A stretch of 64,000 nt of DNA. It comes from Xanthomarina spongicola (GTDB lineage: Bacteria > Bacteroidota > Bacteroidia > Flavobacteriales > Flavobacteriaceae). A program made the translations under genes and the position numbers. The stretch spans positions 1 to 64,000 of the forward strand of contig NZ_QGGP01000010.1 of assembly GCF_003148645.1 (NCBI RefSeq), given 5' to 3'. Below are positions 50,746 to 59,857 of this stretch, piece after piece (position 1 is the first letter of the stretch; each line of letters begins with the position of its first letter). The notes beneath the pieces were generated by a model. That model was not told the origin of the DNA. It ran no database searches and saw only the letters and a list, made by a program, of their open reading frames with translations.

Positions 50746-51075
50746 TTAAGATTTTTGATATTTCTTATTTTTAGCTTTTAAATCATTCAACCTTTTTTCT
50801 AATGAAGTTATAACATCTTCCGTTTTATGACTAGCGTCACTTATAATATGATCTAGTTTTTCATCTAAACTTTCTCTTTTAGATGAAACCGTATCTGCTA
50901 CTTTATCTCGTAAATGTTCTGCTCCTTCAGACATTTTATCTCTTACTGTAGCTGCTTCATCTGCAATTCTTTGCCTTGTTTTTGACCCTTTATCTGGAGC
51001 AAATAATATTCCTAAAGTTGCACCAATTGCTGTTCCAGCTAATATTCCTAATAACGTACTACTTTCTTTTCCCAT
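50746..51075 (-). CDS. YtxH-domain protein
   Basis: The 109-residue protein starts MGKESSTLLGILAGTAIGATLGILFAPDKGSKTR, the YtxH glycine-rich transmembrane segment. A long amphipathic helix with repeated A/E/K/D heptads follows (about 35-105), a likely coiled coil. It is the first gene of the three-gene operon. YtxH proteins are general-stress membrane proteins in Firmicutes; the role here is unproven. Confidence 0.9.
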   Translation of the reverse strand: MGKESSTLLGILAGTAIGATLGILFAPDKGSKTRQRIADEAATVRDKMSEGAEHLRDKVADTVSSKRESLDEKLDHIISDASHKTEDVITSLEKRLNDLKAKNKKYQKS

Positions 51076-51257
51076 GTTCTTTAATATAATTTTAAGTTAA
51101 TAAATTGACTTACTATAATATAACCAAAAAAAATGATTTTACCTTATGGATTATAGATATTTTAACATATAAAAACTATTTCATTTCAATTATATATTTT
51201 GACTTAATATGTTATTTAGTTACTTTGGCTAAAACTAAATATTCTATATTTCCTTAA

Positions 51258-52235
51258 ATGACAAAACAGCAACAAATAAGCCTTACTGGAGGAAGTGGTC
51301 ATTTAGGAACTTGTTTAATTCAACTTCTTTTAGAACAAGATTTTAGCATTAAAGCTTTATATAGGAATACCATTCCTAAAATAAATCATCCAAATTTAAC
51401 TTGGATAAAAGGTGACGTTACAGATAAGGATTGCATTGAAAAACTTATTGAAAACACATCCATCCTAATTCACTCTGCAAGTATCATTTCTATAGGTGAT
51501 AAAGATCGAGATATTGTTTACAATACAAATGTTCATGGAACCGAAGTCGCCATTAAAGCCAGTTTGAATAAAAATAAACGATTAATTTATATTAGTTCTT
51601 CAAATGCTGTTACAGAAACTAAAAACAATGCTGTTTTTGATGAAAACAGACCTTATAAAACAAAAACCGATTTTCTTTATGGTTACACCAAAGCACTTTC
51701 TGAGCAAAATGTTTTAAATGCTGTACACAAAAAGCAATTAGATGCATTTATAATTAGACCAACTTCTATTATTGGTCCTCCAGATTATATACCTTCGCAT
51801 TTTGGTCAAACTATTCTTGACATGTATAATGGTAGCATTCCTGCATTAACAACTGGAGGATATAATTTAGTGGATGTTAGAGATGTTTCTCAAACCATAA
51901 TTAATAGTTTTAAAAAAGGAAAAACTGGTGAGGTTTATTTAGTTGGTGGCAATTATTATAGCTTGAAAGACATAGCTGCAATTACTAACAAAAAAAGAAA
52001 TCCTATAATTATTCCATTAGGGTTTTTGATTTTTTTAAGTCCTATTTTATATGTTTTCAATATACTATTTAAGATGAGGTGGCCAGTAACAAGAGAAAGT
52101 TTAGTTATCTTAAAAAAAGCACCAAAAAACGTAGATTCGTCTAAAGCAATTAAAGATTTAAACCATAATATTAGACCAATTAAAAACACGATTGGTGATT
52201 TAATTACATGGTTTAAAACAGAAAACAAAACATGA
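51258..52235 (+). CDS. extended SDR, 3beta-hydroxysteroid dehydrogenase-like
   Basis: The 325-residue protein has the NAD-binding GGSGHLG (11-17), a DVT motif and the catalytic Y141-x3-K145 (YGYTK) with Ser about 114, in the order of extended SDRs. The C-terminal half has a hydrophobic segment (PLGFLIFLSPILYVFNILFKMRWPVTRE), seen in membrane-associated 3beta-HSD/NSDHL-like enzymes. It oxidises or reduces a hydroxyl or keto group, perhaps on a polycyclic lipid. It overlaps the 5alpha-reductase-like gene by 4 bp (ATGA), so the two are coupled and probably act on one substrate. The substrate is unknown. Confidence 0.8.
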   Translation: MTKQQQISLTGGSGHLGTCLIQLLLEQDFSIKALYRNTIPKINHPNLTWIKGDVTDKDCIEKLIENTSILIHSASIISIGDKDRDIVYNTNVHGTEVAIKASLNKNKRLIYISSSNAVTETKNNAVFDENRPYKTKTDFLYGYTKALSEQNVLNAVHKKQLDAFIIRPTSIIGPPDYIPSHFGQTILDMYNGSIPALTTGGYNLVDVRDVSQTIINSFKKGKTGEVYLVGGNYYSLKDIAAITNKKRNPIIIPLGFLIFLSPILYVFNILFKMRWPVTRESLVILKKAPKNVDSSKAIKDLNHNIRPIKNTIGDLITWFKTENKT

Positions 52236-52981
52236 GTTTAGAACAATTTAATTCCATCTGTATTATTTGGGCAATTATTGGAATTGCTACATTTATATTA
52301 TTACAATTTGTTACTGCACCTTATGGCAGACACATTAAAAAAGGTTGGGGACCAGAAATATCAAATAAATTAGGTTGGATTCTAATGGAACTACCTTCTT
52401 TTGCAATTATCTTATATTTCTATTTAAATTTTAGTCAGAGTTCTTACGCACAATTTCTTAGCATTTTTTGGCTTATACATTATTTTAACAGAACATTTAT
52501 CTTTCCTTTTAGAATACGTACTAAAGGAAAAAAAATGCCATTAACCATAGTGTTTTCAGCCATCTTCTTCAATTTTATAAATGCAGGATTAAATGGTTAT
52601 TTCTTAGCACATTTTGAAAACTATAGTGAATTAGCTTTTGAAAATTGGACGTTTTACTTAGGACTAACTATTTTTGTACTTAGCTTCATAACAAATCAAA
52701 TTAGTGATAACATTCTAATTAATTTAAGGAAACCTAACGAAGTAGGCTACAAAATTCCTAATGGTTTTTTGTTTAAATATATTTCTTGTCCAAATCATTT
52801 AAGTGAGATGTTTCAATGGACAGGTTTTGCAATAATGGCTTGGAATTTACCAGCTACATGCTTCCTAATCTGGACTGTAGCGAACCTACTACCAAGAGCT
52901 TTAAAACATCATAAATGGTATCAAGAATATTTTGATGATTATCCAAAAAACAGAAAAGCTATTATTCCAAAAATATGGTAA
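52232..52981 (+). CDS. steroid 5alpha-reductase-family membrane enzyme
   Basis: The 249-residue protein has six to seven transmembrane helices. It shows the 3-oxo-5alpha-steroid 4-dehydrogenase pattern: APYGRHIKKGWGPEISNKLGWILMELPSF, then HYFNRTFIFPFRIRTKGKKMP and IPNGFLFKYISCPNHLSEMFQW, ending HHKWYQEYFDDYPKNRKAIIP. This layout matches the eukaryotic SRD5A1/2 type and not just DUF1295. The family reduces a C=C double bond in an enone with NADPH. It is coupled to the preceding SDR. The natural substrate in a bacterium that is not known to make steroids is open. Confidence 0.87.
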   Translation: MSLEQFNSICIIWAIIGIATFILLQFVTAPYGRHIKKGWGPEISNKLGWILMELPSFAIILYFYLNFSQSSYAQFLSIFWLIHYFNRTFIFPFRIRTKGKKMPLTIVFSAIFFNFINAGLNGYFLAHFENYSELAFENWTFYLGLTIFVLSFITNQISDNILINLRKPNEVGYKIPNGFLFKYISCPNHLSEMFQWTGFAIMAWNLPATCFLIWTVANLLPRALKHHKWYQEYFDDYPKNRKAIIPKIW

Positions 52982-53053
52982 TCCATTTGTACTTTAAACT
53001 AAATAAATTCACGATATTTATATATTGATTCTACGATTCAGATTCGTTAAAAT

Positions 53054-55306
53054 ATGGCATTTAACAGCAATAATATCTACAAAAAAATAATCTCTTTTAG
53101 ATGGATTACCATAATCTTGGTAATTATAAGTACTTGCTTCTTCGGATTTCAACTATCTAACTTAACCATTGATGCAGACATTATTAAATCTTTACCAGAC
53201 GACGATAAAAATGCGAAACTTTTAAAGCACATTAGCAAAAATTTTGGTGGCAATAATATGGGAGTTATTATCTTGGAAACAGATAATATCTATCAAACAA
53301 AAGTTCTGGAGCATGTAAGGATTTTAACCGATTCTCTTTCAAAAATAGATGGTATAGCCTCTGTTTCAAGCTTAACAAACATTATCAATATTAAAGGAAG
53401 TGATTATGGTATTGAAGTTGGTAGACTTGTCGATGAATTTGAATTACCTACAAGTCCTGAAGAGTTTCAAACACTTAGAAACAACATTCTTTCAAATAAT
53501 ATGTATAAAGGCACTATTGTGTCTGAAGACGAAACCTCAACCTTAATCATTTTTAATCTCGAAGACGAAGCCAATGTCAATGCCGTTGCCAAAAATGTTC
53601 TAGATAAAACAAAACAGCTCAATTTACCAGAAACACTATATTATACAGGCTCTCCAATGCTTGTTACTTATATTTCAGAGTTAATGAAAAGTGATCTAAC
53701 TAGATTATTACCTCTTGCTTTTTTAGTTATTGCTTTTATTTTATTCTTTAGTTTTAAAACTATTTCAGGAGTTATTTTACCACTTTTAACAGCCGTTATT
53801 TCTATAGTTTGGAGTTTAGGCCTTATGGCATTTTTAGGCTTTAGCATGTCTATGATTTCCAATAATATTCCTATCATTTTATTAGCAATCGGAAGCGCTT
53901 ATGCCATACATGTTATTAACAGAATTAACCAACTTCATGCTCAAAATAGAAGTGATACTGTTCAAACTGCTCTAGCCTATGTATTGGTTCCAGTAATTTT
54001 AGCAGCCACAACAACTATGATTGGTTTTGTATCTTTTATCTTTGGAGCCTATTTAGAAATGATAGTAGATTTTGGCATTTTCACAGCCTTAGGAACTTTA
54101 TTTGCTTGCCTATTATCAATCTTTTTTGTTCCTGCCATCATGTCTTTTAAAAAGACAAAAAAGGTAACTACAGAAATAAAAAATCCAAACAATTCATCTA
54201 TTACCACCTATCTTTTAGAACCTTTAAACAAACTCCTCTTTAAGTACCCAAAACGTATTTTAGTTATTTGGATTCTGCTAATAGCCACAAGCATCTTTGG
54301 TCTGTTTTCCATTAAACGAAGTGTAGATATCCAAGAGTACTTTAAAAAAAATAATCCAACCAGATTAGCCGAAAAAATAATGGTTGATAAGTTTGGAGGC
54401 ACCAAACCTGTATTTGTTTTATTTAAAGGAAACATGCAAAGTCCAGAAGTTTTAAAAACCATGCAAAAGACAGCTGAATATATGGAGCAAAGTCCAGATA
54501 TTTATACGTCTATGTCTATTGCTGTTTTAATTTCTGAATTAAATTTTGCTATAACTGGAAATCGAGATATTCCTGAAGATCCTGTACAAATTGAACAACT
54601 TTGGTTTTTATTAGATGGTAACGAAGCTTTAGAGAGATTTGTCAGTGATGACTTAGTTGAAGGCATTATTATTTCGAAATTCAAATCGCCAGACAATCAA
54701 TCTAAAAAAGTGTTTGCAGAATATATGAATGCTTTTATTAAAGAAAATTCAACCGAAAACTGTCAGATTGAAATAACTGGAATGCCTTTTGTAGATATCA
54801 CTATGGATCAAAGTTTAATAAACAGTCAAATGGGAAGCATATCTATAGCCATTATATTCGTCATCTTTATAGTTGGACTTATTTTACGCTCATTAAAAAG
54901 TGGTTTTTATGCTTCTATTCCAATTATTGCAGCCATATTAATTCTCTTTGGAGTTATGGGATTATCTGGTATTTCATTAAATATTGCAACGGTTCTAGTA
55001 GCAAGTGTTGCTTTAGGAATAGGAATCGATTATTCAATTCATATTATTTCACATTTCAATCATGTGTTTAAAAACACGCAAAATTTTAAAACTGCCATTA
55101 AAGAATCAATCATAATAAGTGGAAATGCCATTATTATTAATGTTATTGCAGTTTCTGCTGGCTTTTTAATGTTGGTTTTTTCAGATATGGTTCCTCTGCA
55201 ATATTTCGGATTACTTATTGCTATTAGCATGATAAGTTCTGGACTTGGAGCCATTACTTTGCTTCCAGCCATTTTAATTTTAGTAAACAAAAAACATATT
55301 AAATAA
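53054..55306 (+). CDS. MMPL/RND-superfamily exporter
   Basis: The 750-residue membrane protein has about twelve transmembrane helices and two large periplasmic loops (about 35-210 and 430-590). Each half has the RND-type motif: GSAYAIHVINRINQ in the first and GIGIDYSIHIISHFNHV in the second, where Asp is the proton relay. Size and single-chain layout match MMPL/HpnN-type lipid exporters and not tripartite drug pumps (about 1,040 residues). The gene is followed after 8 bp by a LolA-like protein, a pairing typical of lipid-transport systems. Confidence 0.88.
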   Translation: MAFNSNNIYKKIISFRWITIILVIISTCFFGFQLSNLTIDADIIKSLPDDDKNAKLLKHISKNFGGNNMGVIILETDNIYQTKVLEHVRILTDSLSKIDGIASVSSLTNIINIKGSDYGIEVGRLVDEFELPTSPEEFQTLRNNILSNNMYKGTIVSEDETSTLIIFNLEDEANVNAVAKNVLDKTKQLNLPETLYYTGSPMLVTYISELMKSDLTRLLPLAFLVIAFILFFSFKTISGVILPLLTAVISIVWSLGLMAFLGFSMSMISNNIPIILLAIGSAYAIHVINRINQLHAQNRSDTVQTALAYVLVPVILAATTTMIGFVSFIFGAYLEMIVDFGIFTALGTLFACLLSIFFVPAIMSFKKTKKVTTEIKNPNNSSITTYLLEPLNKLLFKYPKRILVIWILLIATSIFGLFSIKRSVDIQEYFKKNNPTRLAEKIMVDKFGGTKPVFVLFKGNMQSPEVLKTMQKTAEYMEQSPDIYTSMSIAVLISELNFAITGNRDIPEDPVQIEQLWFLLDGNEALERFVSDDLVEGIIISKFKSPDNQSKKVFAEYMNAFIKENSTENCQIEITGMPFVDITMDQSLINSQMGSISIAIIFVIFIVGLILRSLKSGFYASIPIIAAILILFGVMGLSGISLNIATVLVASVALGIGIDYSIHIISHFNHVFKNTQNFKTAIKESIIISGNAIIINVIAVSAGFLMLVFSDMVPLQYFGLLIAISMISSGLGAITLLPAILILVNKKHIK

Positions 55307-55314
55307 ATACTCAA

Positions 55315-56052
55315 ATGAACTTTAAATTATTATCTACGCTAACCTTTATTCTGCTTGTATTTCCAGTTTCAATTAAAGCACAAAATGCTGAAACTTTATT
55401 ACAAAATATGGACAATCTTATGTCTGCACCAAAAGATAAAATAGCAATTGTAGAAATGACAGTTACTAATAAATATGAAGACGAAAAAGTACGTGAAGCT
55501 ATTTTAAAACAAAAAGGAACAGATAGAAAAATGTATAGATATACCAAGCCTGAGAAAAAAGCTGGCATTGCTACATTAAGCCTTCCTGGAGATATTATGT
55601 GGCTTTATATGCCATCTTTTGGGAAGCCAATAAAGATTTCGTTATTAAGTAAAAACCAATCTTTTACTGGAACAGATTTTTCTTATGAAGACATGAGTGG
55701 CACGCCTTATAGTGAAAGGTATACTCCTAAATTGCTTAAATCTGATAAACCAGACACATACATGTTAGAATTAACACCTAAAACAAATAAGACAACTTAT
55801 TCTAAAATTGTTATTTCTATAGATAAAAAACATAATTACCCAGTAAAAATGGCATTTTTTGATAAAGATAAAGCCTATGAAAAACTGGCTACTTACAAAT
55901 ATGTTAAAAAAGGAAACTACTGGTATGCTCAAGAAGTATTAATGGAAGATTTACAAAAAAATCATTCCACAAAAATTGTTATGAAAAACGTAAAATTCGA
56001 TCAAGGTCTTAAAGATGAAGAATTTGAAGTTGAAAAATTAATGACTAATTAA
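55315..56052 (+). CDS. LolA-like outer-membrane lipid/lipoprotein-sorting protein
   Basis: The 245-residue exported protein (MNFKLLSTLTFILLVFPVSIKAQ) has the LolA/LppX-type half-barrel fold signature. Examples are REAILKQKGTDRKMYRYTKPEKKAGIATLSLPGDIMWLYMPSFGKP and then GTDFSYEDMSGTPYSERYTPKLL. Proteins of this kind next to an MMPL pump are thought to carry hydrophobic cargo across the periplasm. It follows the pump by 8 bp and overlaps the convergent START gene by 8 bp at the 3' end. Confidence 0.85.
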   Translation: MNFKLLSTLTFILLVFPVSIKAQNAETLLQNMDNLMSAPKDKIAIVEMTVTNKYEDEKVREAILKQKGTDRKMYRYTKPEKKAGIATLSLPGDIMWLYMPSFGKPIKISLLSKNQSFTGTDFSYEDMSGTPYSERYTPKLLKSDKPDTYMLELTPKTNKTTYSKIVISIDKKHNYPVKMAFFDKDKAYEKLATYKYVKKGNYWYAQEVLMEDLQKNHSTKIVMKNVKFDQGLKDEEFEVEKLMTN

Positions 56053-56689
56053 TAAAACTATAGGTCTTATTCTGATACTTTTTATTTTTAACCACTTTTT
56101 GAAGTTCAAACATCGTATAATAAGGCGAATCATCTGCAAACATATTGGCCATCCAAGCTGGAATTCCTCCTCCTGGATCTACTTCCATTTCGAAAACAAT
56201 TTCAAGTTTTCCAGAAGTTAAAACTTTAGCTTTCCAATATCCTTTTCCTGTTAACCTTACTAAACCTTCTTTTTCAGCAATATATTTATCTAGAAGTTTA
56301 ATTTCAACATGAAGTATTTTGGCGTTAGCATCCCATTTAAAAGTATTTGCATATACTCCATCTCTATTCTTATATGGAAAAGGCACTTTAGCTTCAGCAT
56401 AATAAATTTGAAGAGAATCTCCAGATTTTTTAAGCAATGAAGCGTCTTCCAATTTATAACCCCAACTTGTAAGTCCTTCTATATCATATAAAACCGAAAG
56501 AAATGATTGAATACTTTCATCTATAGTCATTGTAGCCTTAAAAGCCTTAAAATCTGATGTACTAACTGGTTTCGTATAAACTTTTATACCATCTTCTTCC
56601 TTAACCATTTCCCAATCTTCTTGCGCCAACACATTTTGAAACATCAAAATAAAAAGCAACCAACTATATTTAAAACAATTTTTAATCAT
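56045..56689 (-). CDS. START-domain (StAR-related) lipid-binding protein, exported
   Basis: The 214-residue protein has a signal peptide (about 1-22, ending in AQ) and a START domain. Signatures are EDWEMVKEEDGIKVYTKPVSTSDFKAFKATMTID, YDIEGLTSWGYKLEDASLLKK and IYYAEAKVPFPYKNRDGVYANTF, ending with GKLEIVFEMEVDPGGGIPAWMAN. The cavity of this fold binds a sterol, phospholipid or aromatic molecule. It overlaps the upstream sulfotransferase gene by 8 bp. Its location suggests handling the same lipid as the surrounding enzymes. Confidence 0.9.
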   Translation of the reverse strand: MIKNCFKYSWLLFILMFQNVLAQEDWEMVKEEDGIKVYTKPVSTSDFKAFKATMTIDESIQSFLSVLYDIEGLTSWGYKLEDASLLKKSGDSLQIYYAEAKVPFPYKNRDGVYANTFKWDANAKILHVEIKLLDKYIAEKEGLVRLTGKGYWKAKVLTSGKLEIVFEMEVDPGGGIPAWMANMFADDSPYYTMFELQKVVKNKKYQNKTYSFIN

Positions 56690-57827
56690 TTATAATTTCT
56701 ATATTTTCTGGAATATTATAATTGTATTCCTCAAAAGCAAATTTACAAGAAGTCATTAATGTCTCTAAATGACTTTTAGTTATTTTATGCGTATTCTTTT
56801 TATAACTTTTTTTACTTTCAATATAGGTTTTAAATTTAGGCTCAGCTGCTTCAAAACCTAATAGATTCAATTTTTTATAAATATTATTTAGCACTTTCAT
56901 TGGATCTTCCTGAAGATTATCAAAAGACACTTCCACCAGATTTTCTTTAGGAATTAGGTCACGTTGAGCAAAATAATCACTCATCAAATTTTTATATAAA
57001 TCTAAAACTATATCATCAATTTCCTCTTTAGGCATATTTTGCAATTGCAAATGTGGCAACATCTTTGAGAAAAAATTATGTGTCGACAAAAAGACTTCTA
57101 CTGGATTTCTATGAATATGAATAAATTTTGCTTCGGGAAACATGTCTAACAACACCTTAATTCTTCCTGTATTTGGAGGGTTTTTAGAAAGATAAATTTC
57201 CTTATTCGTGTTTTTCAGAGATTTATTAATTAGCAATTTATAGTTAACTTTCCAATGCTCTAATTGACTGTAATCAACTCTCTTAAACTGAATAAATCGG
57301 TAATAATATTCTTTAATTTTTTGAGGAAACATCCAGAAATAATAAAAACTAATAGGTGTTTTATCTCCCAATGCAAACTCTTCTTCTTGAGGTAATTTTG
57401 TCCCTAAAACCACATTATCTCCTGCTCTTTTTCCTGGGATTAATATTTTAGCAAATCCTTCAAACAAGAAATTTCCAAAGAAATTAAAAATAGTATCTGG
57501 AAATACACTTTGAAACGTGGTTGTATAACCCATTTGTGCATCTTGACAAAGCAAATTATGTAAATGTGTGGTACCACTTCTCCAATGACCTAATATAAAA
57601 ATAGGATGATTTTTAACATTTTGCTTTATATACTTCGGGTTGATAAAGAGACGTTCGTAAGTTCTAAAGGGGAAGTTTATTAAATTAATAATTAATATAA
57701 TAATAAGCCTAATATAATAACGAAAAGAAATTTTATTGTCCCAGATTAAACCAAAAACAATTCTAAATGAGTAGCCAACAGCTGGAGGTAATAAGATTCC
57801 TTTTTTACTATTATTTTTTTGAGACAT
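56682..57827 (-). CDS. sulfotransferase-family enzyme, membrane-associated
   Basis: The 381-residue protein (ATG 57827, MSQKNNSKKG; a TTG 15 bases earlier rejected) has a hydrophobic N-terminal segment (about 35-55). It also has the PAPS 5'-phosphosulfate-binding motif ILGHWRSGTTHLHNLL (about 78-93) and the 3'-phosphate motif KFIHIHRNPVEVFLSTHNFF. It should transfer sulfate from PAPS to a hydroxyl or amine. It is similar to sulfotransferase family 3 (carbohydrate or lipid acceptors). It is translationally coupled to the START protein, which may present the acceptor. Confidence 0.88.
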   Translation of the reverse strand: MSQKNNSKKGILLPPAVGYSFRIVFGLIWDNKISFRYYIRLIIILIINLINFPFRTYERLFINPKYIKQNVKNHPIFILGHWRSGTTHLHNLLCQDAQMGYTTTFQSVFPDTIFNFFGNFLFEGFAKILIPGKRAGDNVVLGTKLPQEEEFALGDKTPISFYYFWMFPQKIKEYYYRFIQFKRVDYSQLEHWKVNYKLLINKSLKNTNKEIYLSKNPPNTGRIKVLLDMFPEAKFIHIHRNPVEVFLSTHNFFSKMLPHLQLQNMPKEEIDDIVLDLYKNLMSDYFAQRDLIPKENLVEVSFDNLQEDPMKVLNNIYKKLNLLGFEAAEPKFKTYIESKKSYKKNTHKITKSHLETLMTSCKFAFEEYNYNIPENIEIIND

Positions 57828-57903
57828 GACCAAATTTATCAAAAAAAACCTTGAAGATTAATACACTTCAAGGTTTATTTATAATAAGTTCTATAATATT
57901 ATT

Positions 57904-58743
57904 TTATTCTGTAACAGGTTCTGCTTTTTTACTTTTTCTTTTAAATGTATAAGCATAACCTAAAGAGAATGTAAAGCTTCCCATGTGTACAGTACCATAA
58001 GTATCTGTATCGTTTTGTAAAGGAATAAAACCATAAGATCCTCTCATATCAAAAATAATCTCACCTGTTTCACAAACTTTGTAGCTAACTCCAGCTCCAA
58101 ACATAGCACCAAAATCCATATCGGCTAAATCACTATCTATATCTGTAGTTGCAGTTAAATCTTGTGCTGGAAGATCAACCAACACCCAATTCTCTGGTGG
58201 ATCTTGTGGATTTGCAACTATTTGAACTGGCATATTACCTGCTTCATCATAATATAACTGACTTGAACCAGAAGTTTCTTGTTTTGGACTTAAAATAAAT
58301 TCCACATATAATCCTGCATTTGCATATACACCCCATTTATCACCTAAATTCCATTCGTATTTAGCTAAAACTGGTATACCTATATAATCAAAAACTGCTC
58401 TGTTATCAAAATTTGCATAAATTGGAACACCACCTGTTAATGCCGATAACTGTGGGTCTAATTGAGCAGGTGGTATAGGTTGCATCCCATTTCTTTCTCC
58501 ACCTTTTCTAGCATAATATAATTCTGTTTTAATAGAAAAGTTTTCGGTTAGACCATAATCTAAATAGATACCACCATCAAAGCCTGCAACAGTTTTATAA
58601 TCTTTACTATAAATATTGTCGTCGGTACTTTTAAGATTAGGTAACCCTACTCCTAGTCGAATACCCCATTTTGTTTCTTGTGCAAAACTACCTGTTGTTA
58701 GCAATACTAGTGCTAATACTATTAGTTTATTAAAATGTTTCAT
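57904..58743 (-). CDS. porin-like outer-membrane beta-barrel protein (PorT family-like)
   Basis: The 279-residue protein has a signal peptide (MKHFNKLIVLALVLLTTGSFAQ) and alternating strands (KWGIRLGVGLPNL, FDGGIYLDYGLTENFSIKTELYYARKGGER, WGVYANAGLYVEFIL, ISYKVCETG-like region, GSFTFSLGYAYTFKR). This is typical of the eight- to ten-stranded OMP_b-brl_2 family. It is probably a structural or small-substrate porin in the outer membrane. It is a single gene, 76 bp from the sulfotransferase start. Confidence 0.82.
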   Translation of the reverse strand: MKHFNKLIVLALVLLTTGSFAQETKWGIRLGVGLPNLKSTDDNIYSKDYKTVAGFDGGIYLDYGLTENFSIKTELYYARKGGERNGMQPIPPAQLDPQLSALTGGVPIYANFDNRAVFDYIGIPVLAKYEWNLGDKWGVYANAGLYVEFILSPKQETSGSSQLYYDEAGNMPVQIVANPQDPPENWVLVDLPAQDLTATTDIDSDLADMDFGAMFGAGVSYKVCETGEIIFDMRGSYGFIPLQNDTDTYGTVHMGSFTFSLGYAYTFKRKSKKAEPVTE

Positions 58744-58831
58744 TTATTTGTTATTAGTTGGTTAATTAATGGCTAATATATGCAAAAAAATATAAAATGA
58801 TATATGGTTAAAAATAAGAAATTCAACTTTT

Positions 58832-59761
58832 TTATCTTTTTAATTTCATTGGAAAAAAACGTGATACTCGTTTTTTATAATTAGTATATTCTGGATATTT
58901 ACTAGCACTAATTTCTTCTGAAAAATCTGAACTTCCTTGAAAGAGCACAATTAATAATAAGCATCCTGCTATGCTCCAATTAATCCATTGTCCAGATGCA
59001 GAAACACTAAACAGATAAAAACTAACCCAAATACTTTGTTCTGCAAAATAATTTGGATGTCTTGAAAGAGCCCATAATCCCTTATCTAAGAAACCTTTTT
59101 TATAATCGCCTGTAAGCTCATCGCCATTCTTTATCATTTCATGTTTCTTACTCTGGTATTTCCATTGTTGTTCATCTGCAATGGTTTCATAAGCTATAAA
59201 AAACAACATAAAACCAGCTGCCAAATAATCTAGATAACCTAAAGGTGTGTTGTTAAATTGTAAAGCTACTAGTATTGGTAGTGTAAAAAGTAGAATTAGA
59301 ATATTTTGATACCCAGAAATAAAGAACAAATTAAAAAGTGTCCATTTCCATTTAGCTTGAAATTCTGGTTTACTCCTTAAAACTTGCCATCTATAATCCT
59401 CCGTTCCTTCCCAAAATTTTATGGTAAACGCTCCATGTCTGGAAAAGTTATAAGTTAATCTTAATCCCCAAATAGTAACTAATACAGACATTAAAATCAA
59501 TCTTGAAGAATAATTACCAAAATCTGTAATAACCCAAGCATAAACTATAGGAATTAAACTCCATAATTTATCGACTTGACTTTTATTATCTGTCAATTCT
59601 CCAATCACAAAACAATATATAATAACCCCTAGATTAATATATAAAACGGTTTTTAATGCTAATAAGTCTGTATCACTTAATGGTGTTCCAAAAAAATAAC
59701 TAATAACTGGTACAATAAGAAGTGTGGTAATTAATAGGGACGCAATTTTTATAATGTTCAT
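58832..59761 (-). CDS. DUF1295 / steroid 5alpha-reductase-superfamily membrane protein
   Basis: The 309-residue protein has about seven transmembrane helices and the DUF1295 markers. These are WSLIPIVYAWVITDF, FSRHGAFTIKFWEGTEDYRWQVLRSKPEFQAKWKW and LWALSRHPNYFAEQSIWVSFYLFS, ending SKYPEYTNYKKRVSRFFPMKLK. The family includes NAD(P)H-dependent reductases of C=C bonds and isoprenylcysteine-methyltransferase-like proteins. It is the second 5alpha-reductase-superfamily gene within 7 kb of the first. Confidence 0.9.
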   Translation of the reverse strand: MNIIKIASLLITTLLIVPVISYFFGTPLSDTDLLALKTVLYINLGVIIYCFVIGELTDNKSQVDKLWSLIPIVYAWVITDFGNYSSRLILMSVLVTIWGLRLTYNFSRHGAFTIKFWEGTEDYRWQVLRSKPEFQAKWKWTLFNLFFISGYQNILILLFTLPILVALQFNNTPLGYLDYLAAGFMLFFIAYETIADEQQWKYQSKKHEMIKNGDELTGDYKKGFLDKGLWALSRHPNYFAEQSIWVSFYLFSVSASGQWINWSIAGCLLLIVLFQGSSDFSEEISASKYPEYTNYKKRVSRFFPMKLKR

Positions 59762-59812
59762 ATATATTTAATTTGAGGAATTAAAAGTAACTAAATTAAA
59801 CAATAAAAAAAA

Positions 59813-59830
59813 CCTGAGAATCAACTCAGG
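59813..59830 (-). terminator. terminator of the FKBP-type isomerase gene
   Basis: CCTGAG and CTCAGG pair around AATCAA, with A- and T-runs on both sides (T8 on the minus strand). Confidence 0.8.
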
Positions 59831-59857
59831 CTTTTTTAAAAATATATTTTGAAAATA

